Shown here: one piece after another, positions 50,495 to 62,501 of the stretch
Numbering within the stretch: the first letter of the stretch is position 1
Layout: each line of letters starts with the position of its first letter
NCBI GenBank assembly: GCA_963678675.1
Contig: OY783198.1
Span: 26,522,684-26,586,683 of the forward strand
Origin: Xiphydria camelus
Taxonomy: Eukaryota; Arthropoda; Insecta; Hymenoptera; Xiphydriidae
DNA: 64,000 nucleotides
Direction: 5' to 3'
Notes under the pieces: generated by a model
Database searches by the model: none
Told to the model about the DNA's origin: nothing
Seen by the model: only the letters and a program-made list of their open reading frames with translations
Made by a program: the position numbers and the translations under genes

Positions 50495-51115
50495 TCTTTG
50501 ATTTTTGGGGAAAAATTGAAATCTCTCAAAGCGATCGGTCGACCATCCTATCCTCCGTATTTTTTCGCGCTGATTATGAAAAGCCCGGTTAATTAGGTCG
50601 ATATCCTAAAGAACATATAAAATACGATTGATTTTATGTTGAAATTTTGTCGTGAAAAATCAGCGCTATCTCGACGCTTCTCTTTTGACATTTCATCAAT
50701 AAATACTCGATTTTCGGAATCAGCGTGAAAAAATACATCGAACGGGATAATCGAGAATTGCATTCCAGAGATTTCGATTTCTGCGAAAAATTGCAAAAAA
50801 TGTCAAGGGGCGTCGGACCCCTTGACATTTTGCTAAAAATCGAAATCTCTGCTGTCGATCGCTCGACCACCATCCTATCTTGTATATTTTTTGCGCTGAT
50901 CACGAAAATCACCGTTACCAAATTCACATCTCAAAAGAAATATAAAATATCGGTGATTCAATGTACTAGAAAGTCAGTTTTCTCAGAGGAAATCACCGAT
51001 ATCTCGGTGTTAATTTGATATTTCTTCAATAAATCCGTTATTTTTGAAATCACCTTGAAAAACTACATCGAATGGAATGGTCGAGATATCGATAATTGCA
51101 ACAATCTCAACTACC
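50495..51115. repeat. Tandem duplication joined by a perfect hairpin
   Basis: Two direct, diverged units occupy about 50505-50795 and 50838-51110. They share GAAATCTCT then GATCG-TCGACCA-CATCCTATC, then GCGCTGAT-A-GAAAA, then TTTCATCAATAAAT or TTTCTTCAATAAAT, and end in ACATCGAA-GG-ATAATCGAGA-like sequence. At the junction is a palindrome with AATGTCAAGGGG and CCCCTTGACATT arms (50798-50829), flanked by AGAGATTTCGATTT and its inverse. It looks like a repetitive element of unknown class. Confidence 0.6.
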
Positions 51116-52575
51116 TAGTTTATCCGGTAAAAGAAGAATTTGATTGGAACGGAGTTCACACAGATATCGGTGCAACGAGATTGCTGGAATTCCATATGCT
51201 CCCGCCGCATTAACGAGCCACCGACGTCAATGCTCGTGCAGGTGTATGTTGAGCAACCGCAATTGCGATCGACCTATCAGCGCGTACAATTTATCGAGGC
51301 GATCACGCGCGTTGCAACGTTTCCCACGTCATTAACGTTCGGAAATCGGTACATACTTTACCTATAACGAGCAATCAACCCGCCGGAGATTATCTTCTCC
51401 CTTTTCTGCAATATGCGCGCGATCCCGTCGACATTGTTGCGGGGTGTATCATATACCTGCAGCTGCAGCTTGGAACGAGCTGCATAAATGCACGGTGCAC
51501 CGCGTCGATATACGCGAGAACCAGCTGCGGGCGTACAAACTGGTTATTCGTTGTGGTACACGAAAGAGAGAATATCGATTCTCTGAAAATTAAAGGGTCG
51601 AGCTTCGTTCTTTATTGCGGCTATCGATAGCGTTGCAGTCGACGCGTCGCGTCGTTGAAAGAGTGCATCGGGTTGCACATAGAGACCGCGTATTCCAAAA
51701 AATGATGCATTTCAACGGGATTCTGCGAGAAACCAACAATGTATTCGATGAAAATAAAAATTAACCCTTAAAATCGGTAAAAACGTCTTGACATCAGCAC
51801 GAATTAACGATTTATTCGAATATAACGTCATGAAAAAATGGAGATGATAAACGCGCGACAATCCCTTTACGACCAGGCGTCCCGCAGTGCCTCGCTACAT
51901 CCTCGCGGACATCTCGATACGCGGCCACCGCGAGGAGTTTTCGAACGGGACCGATGGCATCCGCGTGACGGTTAATTGATCTCGAGTTCAACTCCTCGTG
52001 ATCCCAAATCACTCGCGTGACAAGCTTCGAGAACCCCTGGGTTGCGACCTCTGGCGACCTCCCCGCGACGTCGCGTGACTCCGGAGTCGCGTCCTCCTCG
52101 CGCTGCTGCGCCGCCTGGTCGTATACGATTTCAGCGCGGCGCGAGAGGCCTAGAGGCGCTCTCCTCTCTCCGTATACATAGCCGCGTCGCGCGCGCTCCT
52201 CGGAACGCACCCTAACCTCCGGGAGGATCGTGTAGCTGCGCCAGCGGCGCGGCGCGCGCTCATCGTCCCGCCTGCGCGGTTCTCAGCGCTCGCGCGGAGA
52301 ATGCAAAAGGTTGAAAAAGGAGCTGGCAGAGTTCGCAGGGCAACGCGGAGCCAAGTAGCCGCGAAGAGGAGACGAGGAGAGAGGAAAAACAAGAGAGCGG
52401 AGCCGGGGTAAGGACTCTCGCGGACCGAGGAAGGTTCAGGGCCATCGATCCTGCCGCGAGGCCCTGGCACCTACGGTCCCCGGTCCTTCCACCTTCGCTC
52501 CTCCTCTCGGCTGCTCTCCTGATTTTCCTCCGATCGGTCGCGCGCGTCTCTCTCGCTTTCCCTCTCTTAATCTAA
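51116..52575. other. Noncoding DNA, no gene recognised
   Basis: AT-rich up to about 51840, then CpG-rich. No element or gene was identified. Confidence 0.4.
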
Positions 52576-52706
52576 GTCAGAGAAAATCACGGAAAATCAG
52601 CGAAGAGTCACTGAAATCCAGTGCATAGGTTACTGAAATTACAGTAAACTTATATTCGCTGTATTTCAGTGCCTGTACACTGATTCTCCGTTGTTTTCAC
52701 CGATTC
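52576..52706. repeat. Imperfect foldback of about 45-bp arms
   Basis: The left arm (GAGAAAATCACGGAAAATCA through CACTGAAATCCAG) is matched by the inverse of the right arm (CTGTATTTCAGTG through CCGTTGTTTTCACC) with several mismatches. It is probably a small MITE remnant. Confidence 0.5.
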
Positions 52707-52781
52707 GGATTAACCTTCACGCCTTCTTCGGGCTCATTTGGGCACGAAATAATTTTTAGCTTCTATGTTATTGTCAAGCTG

Positions 52782-52892
52782 ATTGGAATATGATCTCGTG
52801 GTTCCGTGAGTTTATTTCACGTGTATGTATGACGCCTACAGAGATGTATGCGTGTGAAGTAAACTGCCGAAACCGCGAGATCATATTCCAAT
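52782..52892 (+). repeat. Long hairpin with near-complementary 47-nt arms
   Basis: ATTGGAATATGATCTCG on the left is perfectly inverted as CGAGATCATATTCCAAT on the right. Pairing continues inward for about 47 nt, with most differences being G-U compatible in a plus-strand RNA, and leaves a loop of about 17 nt. It could be a young foldback element or a microRNA/hairpin-RNA precursor. No known microRNA seed was recognised. Confidence 0.55.
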
Positions 52893-54974
52893 TGGAGTTG
52901 GAAATCAATTCGGGTCCAAACGGACCCGAAGATGACATGAAGATTAAGAGAGTTACGATGAATCATAAAGTGGAAGGAAAACGAAAAGTACTCTTCGATT
53001 CTCCGATGTGTACATAAAAGTTTATCTCCTCGCCGCATGCGAACGTGACTTCCAAGCCACACGTATGGTATATACGGACGAATCGAAAACGACAATCTCG
53101 GCCGCGTGGGACGACAGTTCCGGCGAGTTCCCCGTTCTGCTCGTCGCGAGCCACGTCGGCGCGAAGGGGATCCTCACGGATCTCCGCGTTCGCGAGACGA
53201 TGCTTTATTCCCGCGTAATTGCATTACGGTTTAGAGCGCGCGAGCATTCACGACGCGCTGCTGTACGCCTTGGCGGAAACTCGAGCACCCATGGGTATTA
53301 CGTCCCTCTCTTTCTCTCTTTCACTCCCCAGGCAATGAGCTCTAATTAACTCGGTATTGTCTCAAGTTGTAGATGACTATAAAATAGCAATCCATGTATA
53401 CAATGTCGTCGAAGGGGGAGGGGGGGAGGGGGCAGCGATACCACTTTCCACGTGTCATAAATACCGTGTCGGTAATCCTCTTATACGTGTACATATATCT
53501 ATGTCACTTATGCCACTCTCTCCCTCTTTCTCTCTGAGACTCATTCGCTCCTCTCCAAGGAGCTTTAACGCGAGAAGCTCACTCGAGCCGGGGCCGACCG
53601 CTGGAGCCAAGTTAGACACGTTCCTCTTACGGAAAAGTCTCGAAAATTCCGTCAAGAGGCAGAAGTTCGAAGAGGGCCGAGGAGTTTGCAAGGAACGCGG
53701 CGAGAAGGAATTTGGTATCGACTCGGCCTCTCGTAATATTCCATCAGCATCCGTTCAACAATTTCATTACGAGCGGCTCTTCGCGTGCCTCCCTTCGGAC
53801 GTGAGTTCTAAATGCCCGCGAGGCGAGATCGTGAAAGCTCTCCCGGGGGTGGTTCCTCCTCTCGCTTCGTCGGCGTGGATTTGATAATCGTCGTATCCGT
53901 TCCCTTTCTCAATACGTTTCGTTATTTTCACTCGTTATTTCCCATCCGACGGTTCGTCCCTTTTCTCGATCGCGTCGACGCGCAGTCGTTGGCACTAAAG
54001 CATAACGATCTAAAAAGCGCCCAGTCGATTCTGGCGGACCGCGTCGAATGAAAGATAGTTCTCCGCGCGGGGGGCTCTCGACGCGCTCGATACGCCACTG
54101 CGGGACGTGGCGGTCGAGCGCCCGCGGCGCGCAACAGCATCCGTTCTACGTACTCCACGGTTCGCGCCCGTATCAGCCGCGAGGACTCCTTTGTCCGCTG
54201 CGGCGTGCGATGACTCGCTCCGCCGCCGCGGCCGTGCGCGGGCCCCGCGCCGCCACCGTCGGCGCGTATCAAGACATGAACTCGCACGGGCGAATGCCGC
54301 GGAGACTCGAGTGTGCTTCGATAAAATGCGCTTCGCTCTCTTCGCGGTCCGGCGTTACTTTTTAAGGGTGCATTTAAAGACCCACCGCGCCGTTTGCCGC
54401 GAGTCTTTTTTATCTACCGCCCGTAAAAGCGATCTCGAACTTTCCGCCGTACAAACCGTCCCGGTACACCCATAAATACGGATATAAAGTCAGCGACGCT
54501 ATGGTTATATCGAGCGTTCGAAGATTCATATAACGGAGGCCGCATGGAATTCGATGGGACGCCGGACAGAATTTACGACGCGCCCCGCGCCGATCCCTAT
54601 ATACGGCGTCGAGTCCGGAATAGAGTTCTCTCCACCCGCGCTTTGATTCCAAATTCATGGGGGCCTCCTTCACCGACTCCCTCGCGCAGGTATCCATCTG
54701 ACGCGCGCGTCTCGTACAACCCTCCCTCCACCCCGCGAGACGCGGATCTAAATCAAGTTTATCGAATTACGAAAATTTCCCAATTTAGCCGCCACGGACG
54801 CGCCCCGCGTAGGTATTTTTTTTTTCTTTTATATATTTACGACTCCGGGCTCCGGCGTCCACCGGCGCGCCGCGTCTAATTCGTTCCCAGCTTCTCGCGC
54901 GAAAATCTGCTCTGAATTATCCACACGGGGTTGTCTCCGCTCTTTACGAGTTCGGCGCGCGGAGGGTCTGTTAA
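52893..54974. other. Noncoding DNA, no gene recognised
   Basis: CpG-rich after 53000. No domain-bearing frame was found. Confidence 0.4.
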
Positions 54975-56593
54975 GGTACGTACAAACCGGCCAACAAAGT
55001 GTTGGCAACATGTTGGCAACATGTTGACAACATATGTTGGTAACATGTTGGCAACATGTTGGCAACATGTTGGCAACACGTTGGCAACAGGTTGGCAACA
55101 GGCGGAACAAGTTGGCAACATAGATGTTGCCAACATCAACTCGTATCTGGATACAGTATTACAACGAGCTTTGACAAAAGTATATTTATTTTACAGTTTC
55201 AAGATATTAATTTTCATGAAACTCGTACAATCAAATAGGTCGGTTTTGGACGTATAAAATAAAGTGAAAAACTGTTTTCATGAGAAAAATGTATATTTTA
55301 TTAGCATGGGGTCCACTGGACCCCGTGTGACCACTATGGATTAATAAATTATTAATAAATTGTCTGTCGTATATTCGCTCAAATGCTCTTCGCATTTCGT
55401 CCGTAGACCGGCGTGAGGGAGAAATTCGACACTCCTCGGGCCGTTAAAGCCATAAATTAGATCCGGGAAAGTTCCTCATTACCACAGGGTCGAAGAGCGA
55501 CCAGTTAGTTTGAAAACCTGCGAGCGACCGGAACAGTTCGCAAATAAAGTTAATGCATTGTTTGTCTTCCCTTACCAATTGGTATAATTTTATTTATCCT
55601 AAACCCACCACGCAAGATTAATTTGGCGCGTAGTCCGTCGCGCAAAGACGGAACATTGTTTATTAGAATAGATATTGCGGGAAACGGCTTATTTCGATTC
55701 GTCCGTTAATTAACCTTTTCCGGAAAAGGTGTGCGACGGAAAACAGACTCTAGTCTTTATGACTGTCCCGTCGTTTGACGGAAAGGATCGGAAGCGTTGA
55801 AACCCGTCCGCGACGGTCCCTGCCACATGTGGTCCCTGCCGGGCCGTGTCAAGTGGGCGGTAGTATATTTATTTGTATGTACTAGCTTTGCTCCCCAACC
55901 CCCGGGGGGTAAGTACCTGGCTCCGCGCATCGGGTCCCAAAGTCGCCGGGGTTTTCGGCGACACGGTTTTATCCACGCATTTATTAAAAAACTATTTTAT
56001 ATAATAATATATAATAATAAAAAAGGAGAAGGAAAGGATTTGATCCAGTCAGTATTTTGACATGCCGTGCTGATGACGCGATTAACCACTTTCGTGCGTG
56101 GGTCGGAAAATTTACCGTCGCCGCGGCGACGATCCTGTCAAGAAATTTGTGTAGCGGCGGCGACGGCGGGAGTAGCTGAGCAGGCGAGGAATCCAATAAA
56201 AATTATATTATAGTCGGAGAGTTATTTATGATCGATGTGCTATTAAAAGTATTAAAAGAGGTATGAATCGACTTTCTGAAATTCCGTCCCTTTTGCGTGG
56301 ATGTTGCGAGGATGTTGTCAACTTTTCCCATTTGAAATGGGAAACACGGATACCAGCAACAGGCGACCATTCTCTTTGATGTCATGCCGCCCGCTGTTGC
56401 TAGTCGACGGGAGACACGTGGGGATGAACGTGTTGCCAACATGTTGCCAACATTTGTTGGCTGGTCTGTACTGCTACGCTGTCGACGAGTATCCACCGAC
56501 GAGTTGCCAACATGTTGCCAACACCGATATCGACGTGTTGCCAACATGTTGCCAACATGTTGCCAACACTTTGTTGCCCGGTTTGTACGTACC
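54975..56593. mobile_element. Foldback element with GTTGGCAACAT subterminal arrays
   Basis: The ends are perfect inverted copies of GGTACGTACAAACCGG, followed inward by CAACAAAGTGTTGGCAAC on both sides. Each arm is then an array of an 11-bp unit, GTTGGCAACAT (left, about ten copies to 55135) or its inverse GTTGCCAACAT (right, about six copies, 56430-56575). The total is 1619 bp. The interior has no transposase frame. This architecture recalls Drosophila FB foldback elements. A target-site duplication was not clear. The interior holds palindromes GGGGTCCACTGGACCCC (55308-55324) and TTCCCATTTGAAATGGGAA (56325-56343). Confidence 0.8.
55880..56110 (-). mobile_element. Possible tRNA-derived SINE nested in the foldback element
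   Basis: On the minus strand AGTGGTTAATCGCG resembles a tRNA A-box (around 56077-56092) and GGATCAAATCC a B-box (56036-56046). The spacing is close to that of a tRNA gene, and T/A-rich sequence follows. No cloverleaf can be completed, so it is not a functional tRNA. The 3' part (AGCAAAGCTAGTA) resembles the start of a common insect interspersed repeat, but I cannot name it. Confidence 0.35.
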
Positions 56594-57104
56594 TTTACGC
56601 GCGCGGGGGGTTGCCACGCGACGCGACGGTTTTCTTCCCGTATTCTACGCGTCTACGGGCTCCTCCTGATGAGACGTTCGCCCACGTGTGATCGCTGCGC
56701 GCGCGCTGAGGAACAGCCGCGGGCGCGTCTACAATGACGGAGACGGATAACGATTTGTTTCCCGGTAAATTCTATTCGGCCCGCCAGAGCCGATAACCCC
56801 GTTAATTGCGAGATTAATTGGTGGTGTGTAGGAGAGCGGCGATACGCCGGTTAAATAAAGCAGTAAAACCCGACGGTGCACTGACCCGGCAGCGTCGAGG
56901 CCGAATCGCTCGACGAGGCAAGAAATTCCTGAAGAAATAGCCCGTCGATATCGAGCGGCTCTGGGCTCCCACGATTTTGCTATCGATTCGGCTCTTCGCT
57001 GCGGAGAGCTTTTTTTTATATCGGTTTACGTAAGTTCGTATACACGCGTATCTCGGCGGGTTGAGTCGTAACATCGGATATGTCTGACTTTTCATCGATG
57101 TACA
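56594..57104. other. Spacer between mobile elements
   Basis: No gene or element recognised. Confidence 0.4.
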
Positions 57105-57308
57105 CACGGAGAAAAAAAATAGTAGGCATGACTCAATTGGCGGATTTAGTTACTCGAATTGAATAATTTGGTCGCAACGATGAAGAACTGTTCGACGAAA
57201 GCGAGCGTTAGTTAATTCCAGGAAATTATTGGTTCGAGTAACCAAATCTGCGCTCCCCCGCACGTGACCGCTAATTTAATCAGATCTGCCACATTTGTTT
57301 TCTCAGTG
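57105..57308. mobile_element. Foldback MITE with CACGGAGAAAA/TTTTCTCAGTG ends
   Basis: 204 bp. Left-arm GCGGATTTAGTTACTCGAAT is matched by inverted right-arm ATTGGTTCGAGTAACCAAAT. Ends are CACGGAGAAAAA and TTTTCTCAGTG. Noncoding. Confidence 0.75.
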
Positions 57309-57699
57309 TGCAGATGTATATTGAAATTCTGTATTGGAACATTTTTGTAGACCGAGACAAATATTTAGAGGACGCAACGTTAATTCTGACCGGGATGATC
57401 AGGTGTTCCTGATATCGTAAGCAAAATTGCTCGAAACACGACGACGACGTGCCCCTATAAATCTCCCTCGCGCGGAAGGCAGTGTTACCGACGCGAGTGC
57501 GGAGGCAAGAAACTCCAACTCGCGAAGAAAAGGTCGTTTTCTTCGCCTCGCGCGCCGGGCCGAGATCTTACCCGGTCGCCCCGAGTTTCCCACCTTGAGA
57601 AGAAAGAGGGTTACCCTCTCCTTACGTCGGCATTCCTTCAACGGTATCGAAAACGATACATGTCGCGTTGGAACAGTGAACGCCAACTCACATTTTACT

Positions 57700-57944
57700 G
57701 TTTCTCTTAAGAAAAATAATTTACCGATTCGTCCACATATTATAAATAGTGCCAAGAACATGTTTATTTAAGTTAAACATATCGTCGCTGAATCAAGTAG
57801 GTACATGCTATTCGAATCGAGTGCAAATCCAGTGTAGATTCGTTCGATTCAACAAGCATACCACTTGTCCTAAATAAATATGTTCTTCGCGCTTATTCGT
57901 GTCGACGGTTACTTGGATCGCTAAATTATCTTTTTCACAGTATA
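57700..57944 (-). mobile_element. Foldback MITE, family A, copy 2
   Basis: In reverse complement it aligns to 39932-40157: GATAATTTAGCGATCC-AGTAACCGTCGA, then AACATATTTATTTAGG, then GCGACGATATGTTTAACTTA. Termini are more eroded than in copy 1. The identity is moderate, so the copies are not recent siblings. Confidence 0.7.
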
Positions 57945-57956
57945 CGCCACAACATA

Positions 57957-58200
57957 CGCCGAGAAAAAGAACTTCGTTAAAACGGCAGAACGTATTTGGT
58001 TCAACGCGTTTACTTGTTCTAATCAAAATACCGGCCAGTCGAACCAAATATTTAGTCGTTCCGACCAAATGTTTAGTTGTTCGAACCAAAAAAGTGCTCA
58101 GTCAAACCAAACACACAAACAGAGGATCCATATTTCACCAAACCGTTTGGATCATCGTCTCCACGATTTTAGTTTGGCTGACTAGTTATTTTTCTCAGTG
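57957..58200 (+). mobile_element. MITE, family B, copy 1
   Basis: It ends TTATTTTTCTCAGTG. It shares CGCGTTTACTTGTTCTAATC, AATACCGGCCAGT, CCAACCAAA-like stretches, AAAAAGTG-TCAGT and GAGGATCC-ATTTC-C-AAA with copies at 59077-59294 and 62502-62724. It begins only 13 bp from the preceding family A element. Confidence 0.75.
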
Positions 58201-59076
58201 TAACCAATACGCGTATAACGACGTAGATTCATCCACGCGTGACCGCATAGCGCGCGAACGTCACGCGTGTACGCGATATTCTCGGCGCGTTCGCTGATAA
58301 AGCACTGCCGCGCGCTACTCTCGCTCGGCAGCGGAGAACGAGAGGGGGGGGGGGCGAAACAAGCCCGCTGTATACACCCTCCGTTGCGCCATAACCGTTC
58401 GGTTTTACGGGGGCGCGTAACGTAGCTCGCGGAAACGAGCGAGCGACCGAAGAGTCTGCAGCCGCCATCGGTTCCGGGCTTTGCGCGCGGCGGTTAAATA
58501 TGTACGGCACGCGGAAGACGGAACATCCCCGGGGCGCAAACCAGGCGCGATGTATCTCACCCCTCTCTCGTATGCACATGACGATGGCGCGGGGCAGCTG
58601 CTTCGCGCCGGATCCTCCGAACGAGAAAAACGGAGAGCCTTCCGCGTCCGTCAACGACGTGATGAACTACGGAGAGAGCGCATCCGCGGGATACTCACCT
58701 GAAAGCAGAGAGAGAAAATCGAAAGTCAGTTTCGGCGCGGAGTTTGAAACCAATTTAATAGTCGCCGTCGCTGTAGAAATCTCGGCGTCGACTTCCCGCG
58801 CGTATAAACTTCTCGCCTATTCTCTCGTCGCCGCTTTAACGACCGCGAGATTATAGCTGGACGCTCCTGCGGGCTGTTAAAGCGCCGCGCGCGCGCGCGC
58901 GCTACTCGGTACAGGAGAGAATCGCTCGGGATACTTATTGTAATACAGTTTCTCTCTCCCTCCGCGGTGTTACGCGGCACGGTGTAATGGCTCGAGGTGG
59001 GTACGATTTACTGAAATCGCCTGTAATTTACTTTTCTGCAAATTTCCGCGCCCCGCGCCGAGTAAAGCAACTGCAG
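58201..59076. other. Spacer between MITE copies
   Basis: CpG-rich with a G run at 58345-58354. A strong splice-like TTTCAG|GTGAGT sits on the minus strand at about 58697, but no exon can be supported. Confidence 0.35.
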
Positions 59077-59294
59077 GTCAATCTAACCGAAATCCTGGAG
59101 AATGACCAAGTCGTTTAGTGAAACCGGGATCCTCTATCTACTTTGTTAAATTGACCACTTTTTAATTAGAATAATTAAACATTTGGTTGGAATGTCGAGA
59201 TATTTGGTCCAACTGACCAGTATTTTAATTGGAATAACTAAACGCGTTTAACCGGATCCGTTTTCTCGTTTTAACCGAATTATTTTTCTCAGCG
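59077..59294 (-). mobile_element. MITE, family B, copy 2
   Basis: In reverse complement it starts CGCTGAGAAAAATAATTCGG and follows copies 1 and 3 through CGCGTTTAGTTATTCCAATT, AAAATACTGGTCAGTTGGAC and AAAAAGTGGTCAATTT. The far end is eroded. Confidence 0.75.
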
Positions 59295-60796
59295 CGCTGC
59301 TGCACCCGACGACGATCGATTCGATCGGTTTTCGCGTCAACCCGCGCGCCGCCGCGAAGTCGTCGGTGGTAGTTATTTCGCCGTTACGACGCGACGAGCG
59401 GAGGGGGCGCGTCTTCGTTCGAAATCGGCATTTTTCACGCGTCGAGGCGTCGCCTCCTCGGAAATATCGAGAGGACGTGAAAAGGCATCCAGTTCCGACG
59501 CTCCCTTCGCCCCTCCGCGCTATAAAGGCACGTCGCGTAAAACGCGCGTTTCGCGCGCACCGTGTGTGGAGTACTCGCGTGGGTGATCTGTCATCCGCGT
59601 CGCTTGTCCCATTCACGCGGCGACGTCGCCGACGAAACTTTTTTTTTGTCAAATCGGACGGGCGATAATCTACCCTCGACGAGTGATGGAGCCGACACCC
59701 CTCCACGCCCTCGATTTTTCACTCGCGCGCGGAAATTCGTTTTCGCGCTTATCTATACATCCCTCGCGTCCCTCGCGAACCTTCCACGTACTTTTCTTCG
59801 CTAGTTTCTCGACGATTTCACACGCGCGGCGCGTTCGAATCGAATTGTTATTCATTTATTATTACAGTCGATTACCGTATTAACATTTCTCGGATTCGAT
59901 TATGTCAAACAGGCAAATACATTCCCGGCATGGAGATCAAATATCGCAATTTTCCCTGCGCGATTCGTCGCGGTATAATTTATCAGCTGCAGCACGTCTC
60001 AAAAACAGCCGAAAGCCCCGAATTTCCGAGCGGTCGGGTGGAACTCACCCTTGACGGGCGGATTACGAGGGAAATAAAACGCATCCGGTCGTGAGTCGGC
60101 GGTAGATATTCGAGAGTGGCTGCAGCATCCGGCAGAGTCGGCTGAGTATAACCGATCGTGGATGGACCACGCGTCGCCGACGACGACGACGACGTTACAA
60201 TGCAGCTTCGGCATTGATGGCTCTCGATTTGAATACGCAAAACGGCTCTTCAGTCTGGATAACCGTTTCCCGTTTAACCCGGCGTCATTGCGCGACGCAT
60301 CCCGACCTTTCGAGAGGAACGGCGGAGCCCCGCGTACGACATCCGAGGGGTGCGGGGTGTCGCCCCTCTTTCGCGACCCGCTCGGAAAAAAGAAAAAAGA
60401 AAGAAAGAGGGATGCGCGAGTCACAGGTGCGGGGATGGCTTGGCGATATTGTGAAGCACGGGTATGAAGAACTCGGAATCCTCGAAGGAATTGCTGTGAA
60501 AGTCGTGGACTTTTTCTTTCGAGAACAAGGAGAATAGAAGCGTCCAGAGTGCATTTAGCGACGTTGCGACGCATCCGAAAATTGAATTTAGGAGGACATT
60601 TGTTCGAGTCGAGAACTGTGCGCGAGAAATCACAATTTGAATCGCGCCTGAATAGCGCGAATTGCGTAATCGTATGGTTTTATAAATAGGACTACTGAAT
60701 ATTACAAGTAGGACATATCAGAGTCATCCACGGCTAAGTGCGTATGTGCACGGCTATAAGGCAAAACGACATACGAGTCGTATATGTAGGTACCTA
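59295..60796. other. Noncoding DNA, no gene recognised
   Basis: CpG-rich until about 60530, then AT-rich. No supported feature. Confidence 0.4.
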
Positions 60797-61015
60797 CTGT
60801 AAAAAAAAAAATTTGTATTAAATTTAATACAATTTTATATAAAGCTTCTATCAGATGTGATTATGAAAATATACTGCGTTATGAAATTTATAAGCGCAAC
60901 TTCATAAGGATGTATATTAATATTTATAATATCGGAGTTCATTGATTTTCACAATGACGTATTGGAAAAAAATCTTTATATAAAAATATATCAAAGATAT
61001 AATTCTTTTTTACAG
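60797..61015. mobile_element. Mariner-type MITE with TA target duplication
   Basis: 219 bp with inverted ends CTGTAAAAAAA and TTTTTTTACAG, flanked on both sides by TA (60795-60796 and 61016-61017). The interior is AT-rich and noncoding. TA duplication and these ends point to Tc1/mariner-related mobilisation. Confidence 0.7.
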
Positions 61016-62501
61016 TATACTTTCGATAAATAGTAAAGGGCTTTTCTTCTCGCAAGCTCTGCACCCTCCGATTAGCACTTAAAAGCCTAGTGTATACTGA
61101 GTCGAACTGGATTACACAGATCCATATTTTTTAAATCGCTGTAAAAATGAACACTCCGGTCATTAGCGTTACTTCGTTCTTCTCCGACGAAATAATACGA
61201 ACGATTCGAAATGCTCATTTTCACTACAATCAAAGAAATATGGATATATGATCCGATTCGCCTCGGTCTATCCCATTCGTAAACACACGTACGTATATGA
61301 AACCGACGGACCCACAACGTGGAGGAAGACTTACGACGTTTCTGAAATCCGCGAGAAGATCACGGTTCTCTAAAGCGACCGTGTGATACGAATTGCGAGC
61401 GGCGCGGACGAGCGAGGCGATCTTACTGTGCGTCGGCCGGAAGGCGCGCGGTGGAGCGAGACTTCCGGCGCGCGACCGCGACCAAAAGCGGCCGCGCCGG
61501 CGATCTTCTCCCCGCGCGACGAATCCGTAGGAAACTTTCCGCGCGCGGTATATCGAGCGTACGAGCGTTTACCTCGCCGCGATAAACGCCGGAAGGACGC
61601 GCGAGCGACCCAACCTGACCGCGTGGCCGCGCCTGTTATGTGAACCGGGCGCAACGGCGGCGCGGCTCGTTACACCCGACGCGCGGGAAAGAACGTTTAT
61701 ACCGAAAGAGAGAAAGAGAGAGCGAATCGTCGGAGAAACATTCCCGCACGACGAGATAAATTCGTACCGCGCTGCACGAAGATCGATGTCGAACGGATGG
61801 CGTAAAATTGGAGTTGCGAACTTTTGGCGCGTCGAGAGAAAAAAAAAGAACTGTTCACCGGATGTAGCTGTATTTACGCGACTGCCATGGCGACAGCCGC
61901 GCGAAACATTGCCGGCTACGCTACATTTTCTGGAAGGTTCGTGGGCGTGAATAAATTACTTTGCTCGATGCGATTTAAGTCCATACATCCCGCGTCAATA
62001 TTGAAGGCAGTCGACGTTGTTCTTACGGGCGCGCAAATGTAGGGAAACGACAACGATTGCTCTACTTAAGACTGACAAGCAACGCTATTTCCTTGTGAAT
62101 AACGAGCCGCGCGCGTCGATGCTCTTCGTACGTCGCGAAGTTAGCTGTCCAAATATAGGCAAATAATGGACGAAGTAAAAAACCGATGGAAACAGAAATA
62201 TCCCGGAGGGGGGAGTTCGAGTCTCGTGCGCGCGAGGTGTTATTGATCGATAAATTTGTCGATAACGCGTGAGGCGTAATGATGGATCGTGGGCGATAGC
62301 GATGGTGCGGAATATCGACAGGAAGAAGCCGATGTGGAGTGAGTTATCCGAGTAAATAATAACGTGAAATTGACGCGCGCTGCGGAAGAGTCAAGGCGAT
62401 GGTTATCGCGACGGGCTGCGAAACGGGAAGAAAATTATGCGCTTGAAATTAAAGACGATAGCCGATATGTCTGCGACAAAAGAAATATTTAGCTCTTACC
62501 G
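61016..62501. other. Noncoding DNA, no gene recognised
   Basis: CpG-rich core (61380-61680) with overlapping frames on both strands. No domain seen. Confidence 0.4.

Noticed and set aside
49922..50596. A 224-codon open frame on the plus strand.
   Set aside because: It has no recognisable domain, overlaps frames on the other strand, and runs into the repetitive segment at 50.5 kb. Likely chance in CpG-rich DNA.
56030..56095. Possible functional tRNA gene on the minus strand.
   Set aside because: The A-box-like and B-box-like sequences are present but acceptor and anticodon stems cannot be built. It is better described as a SINE-like relic.
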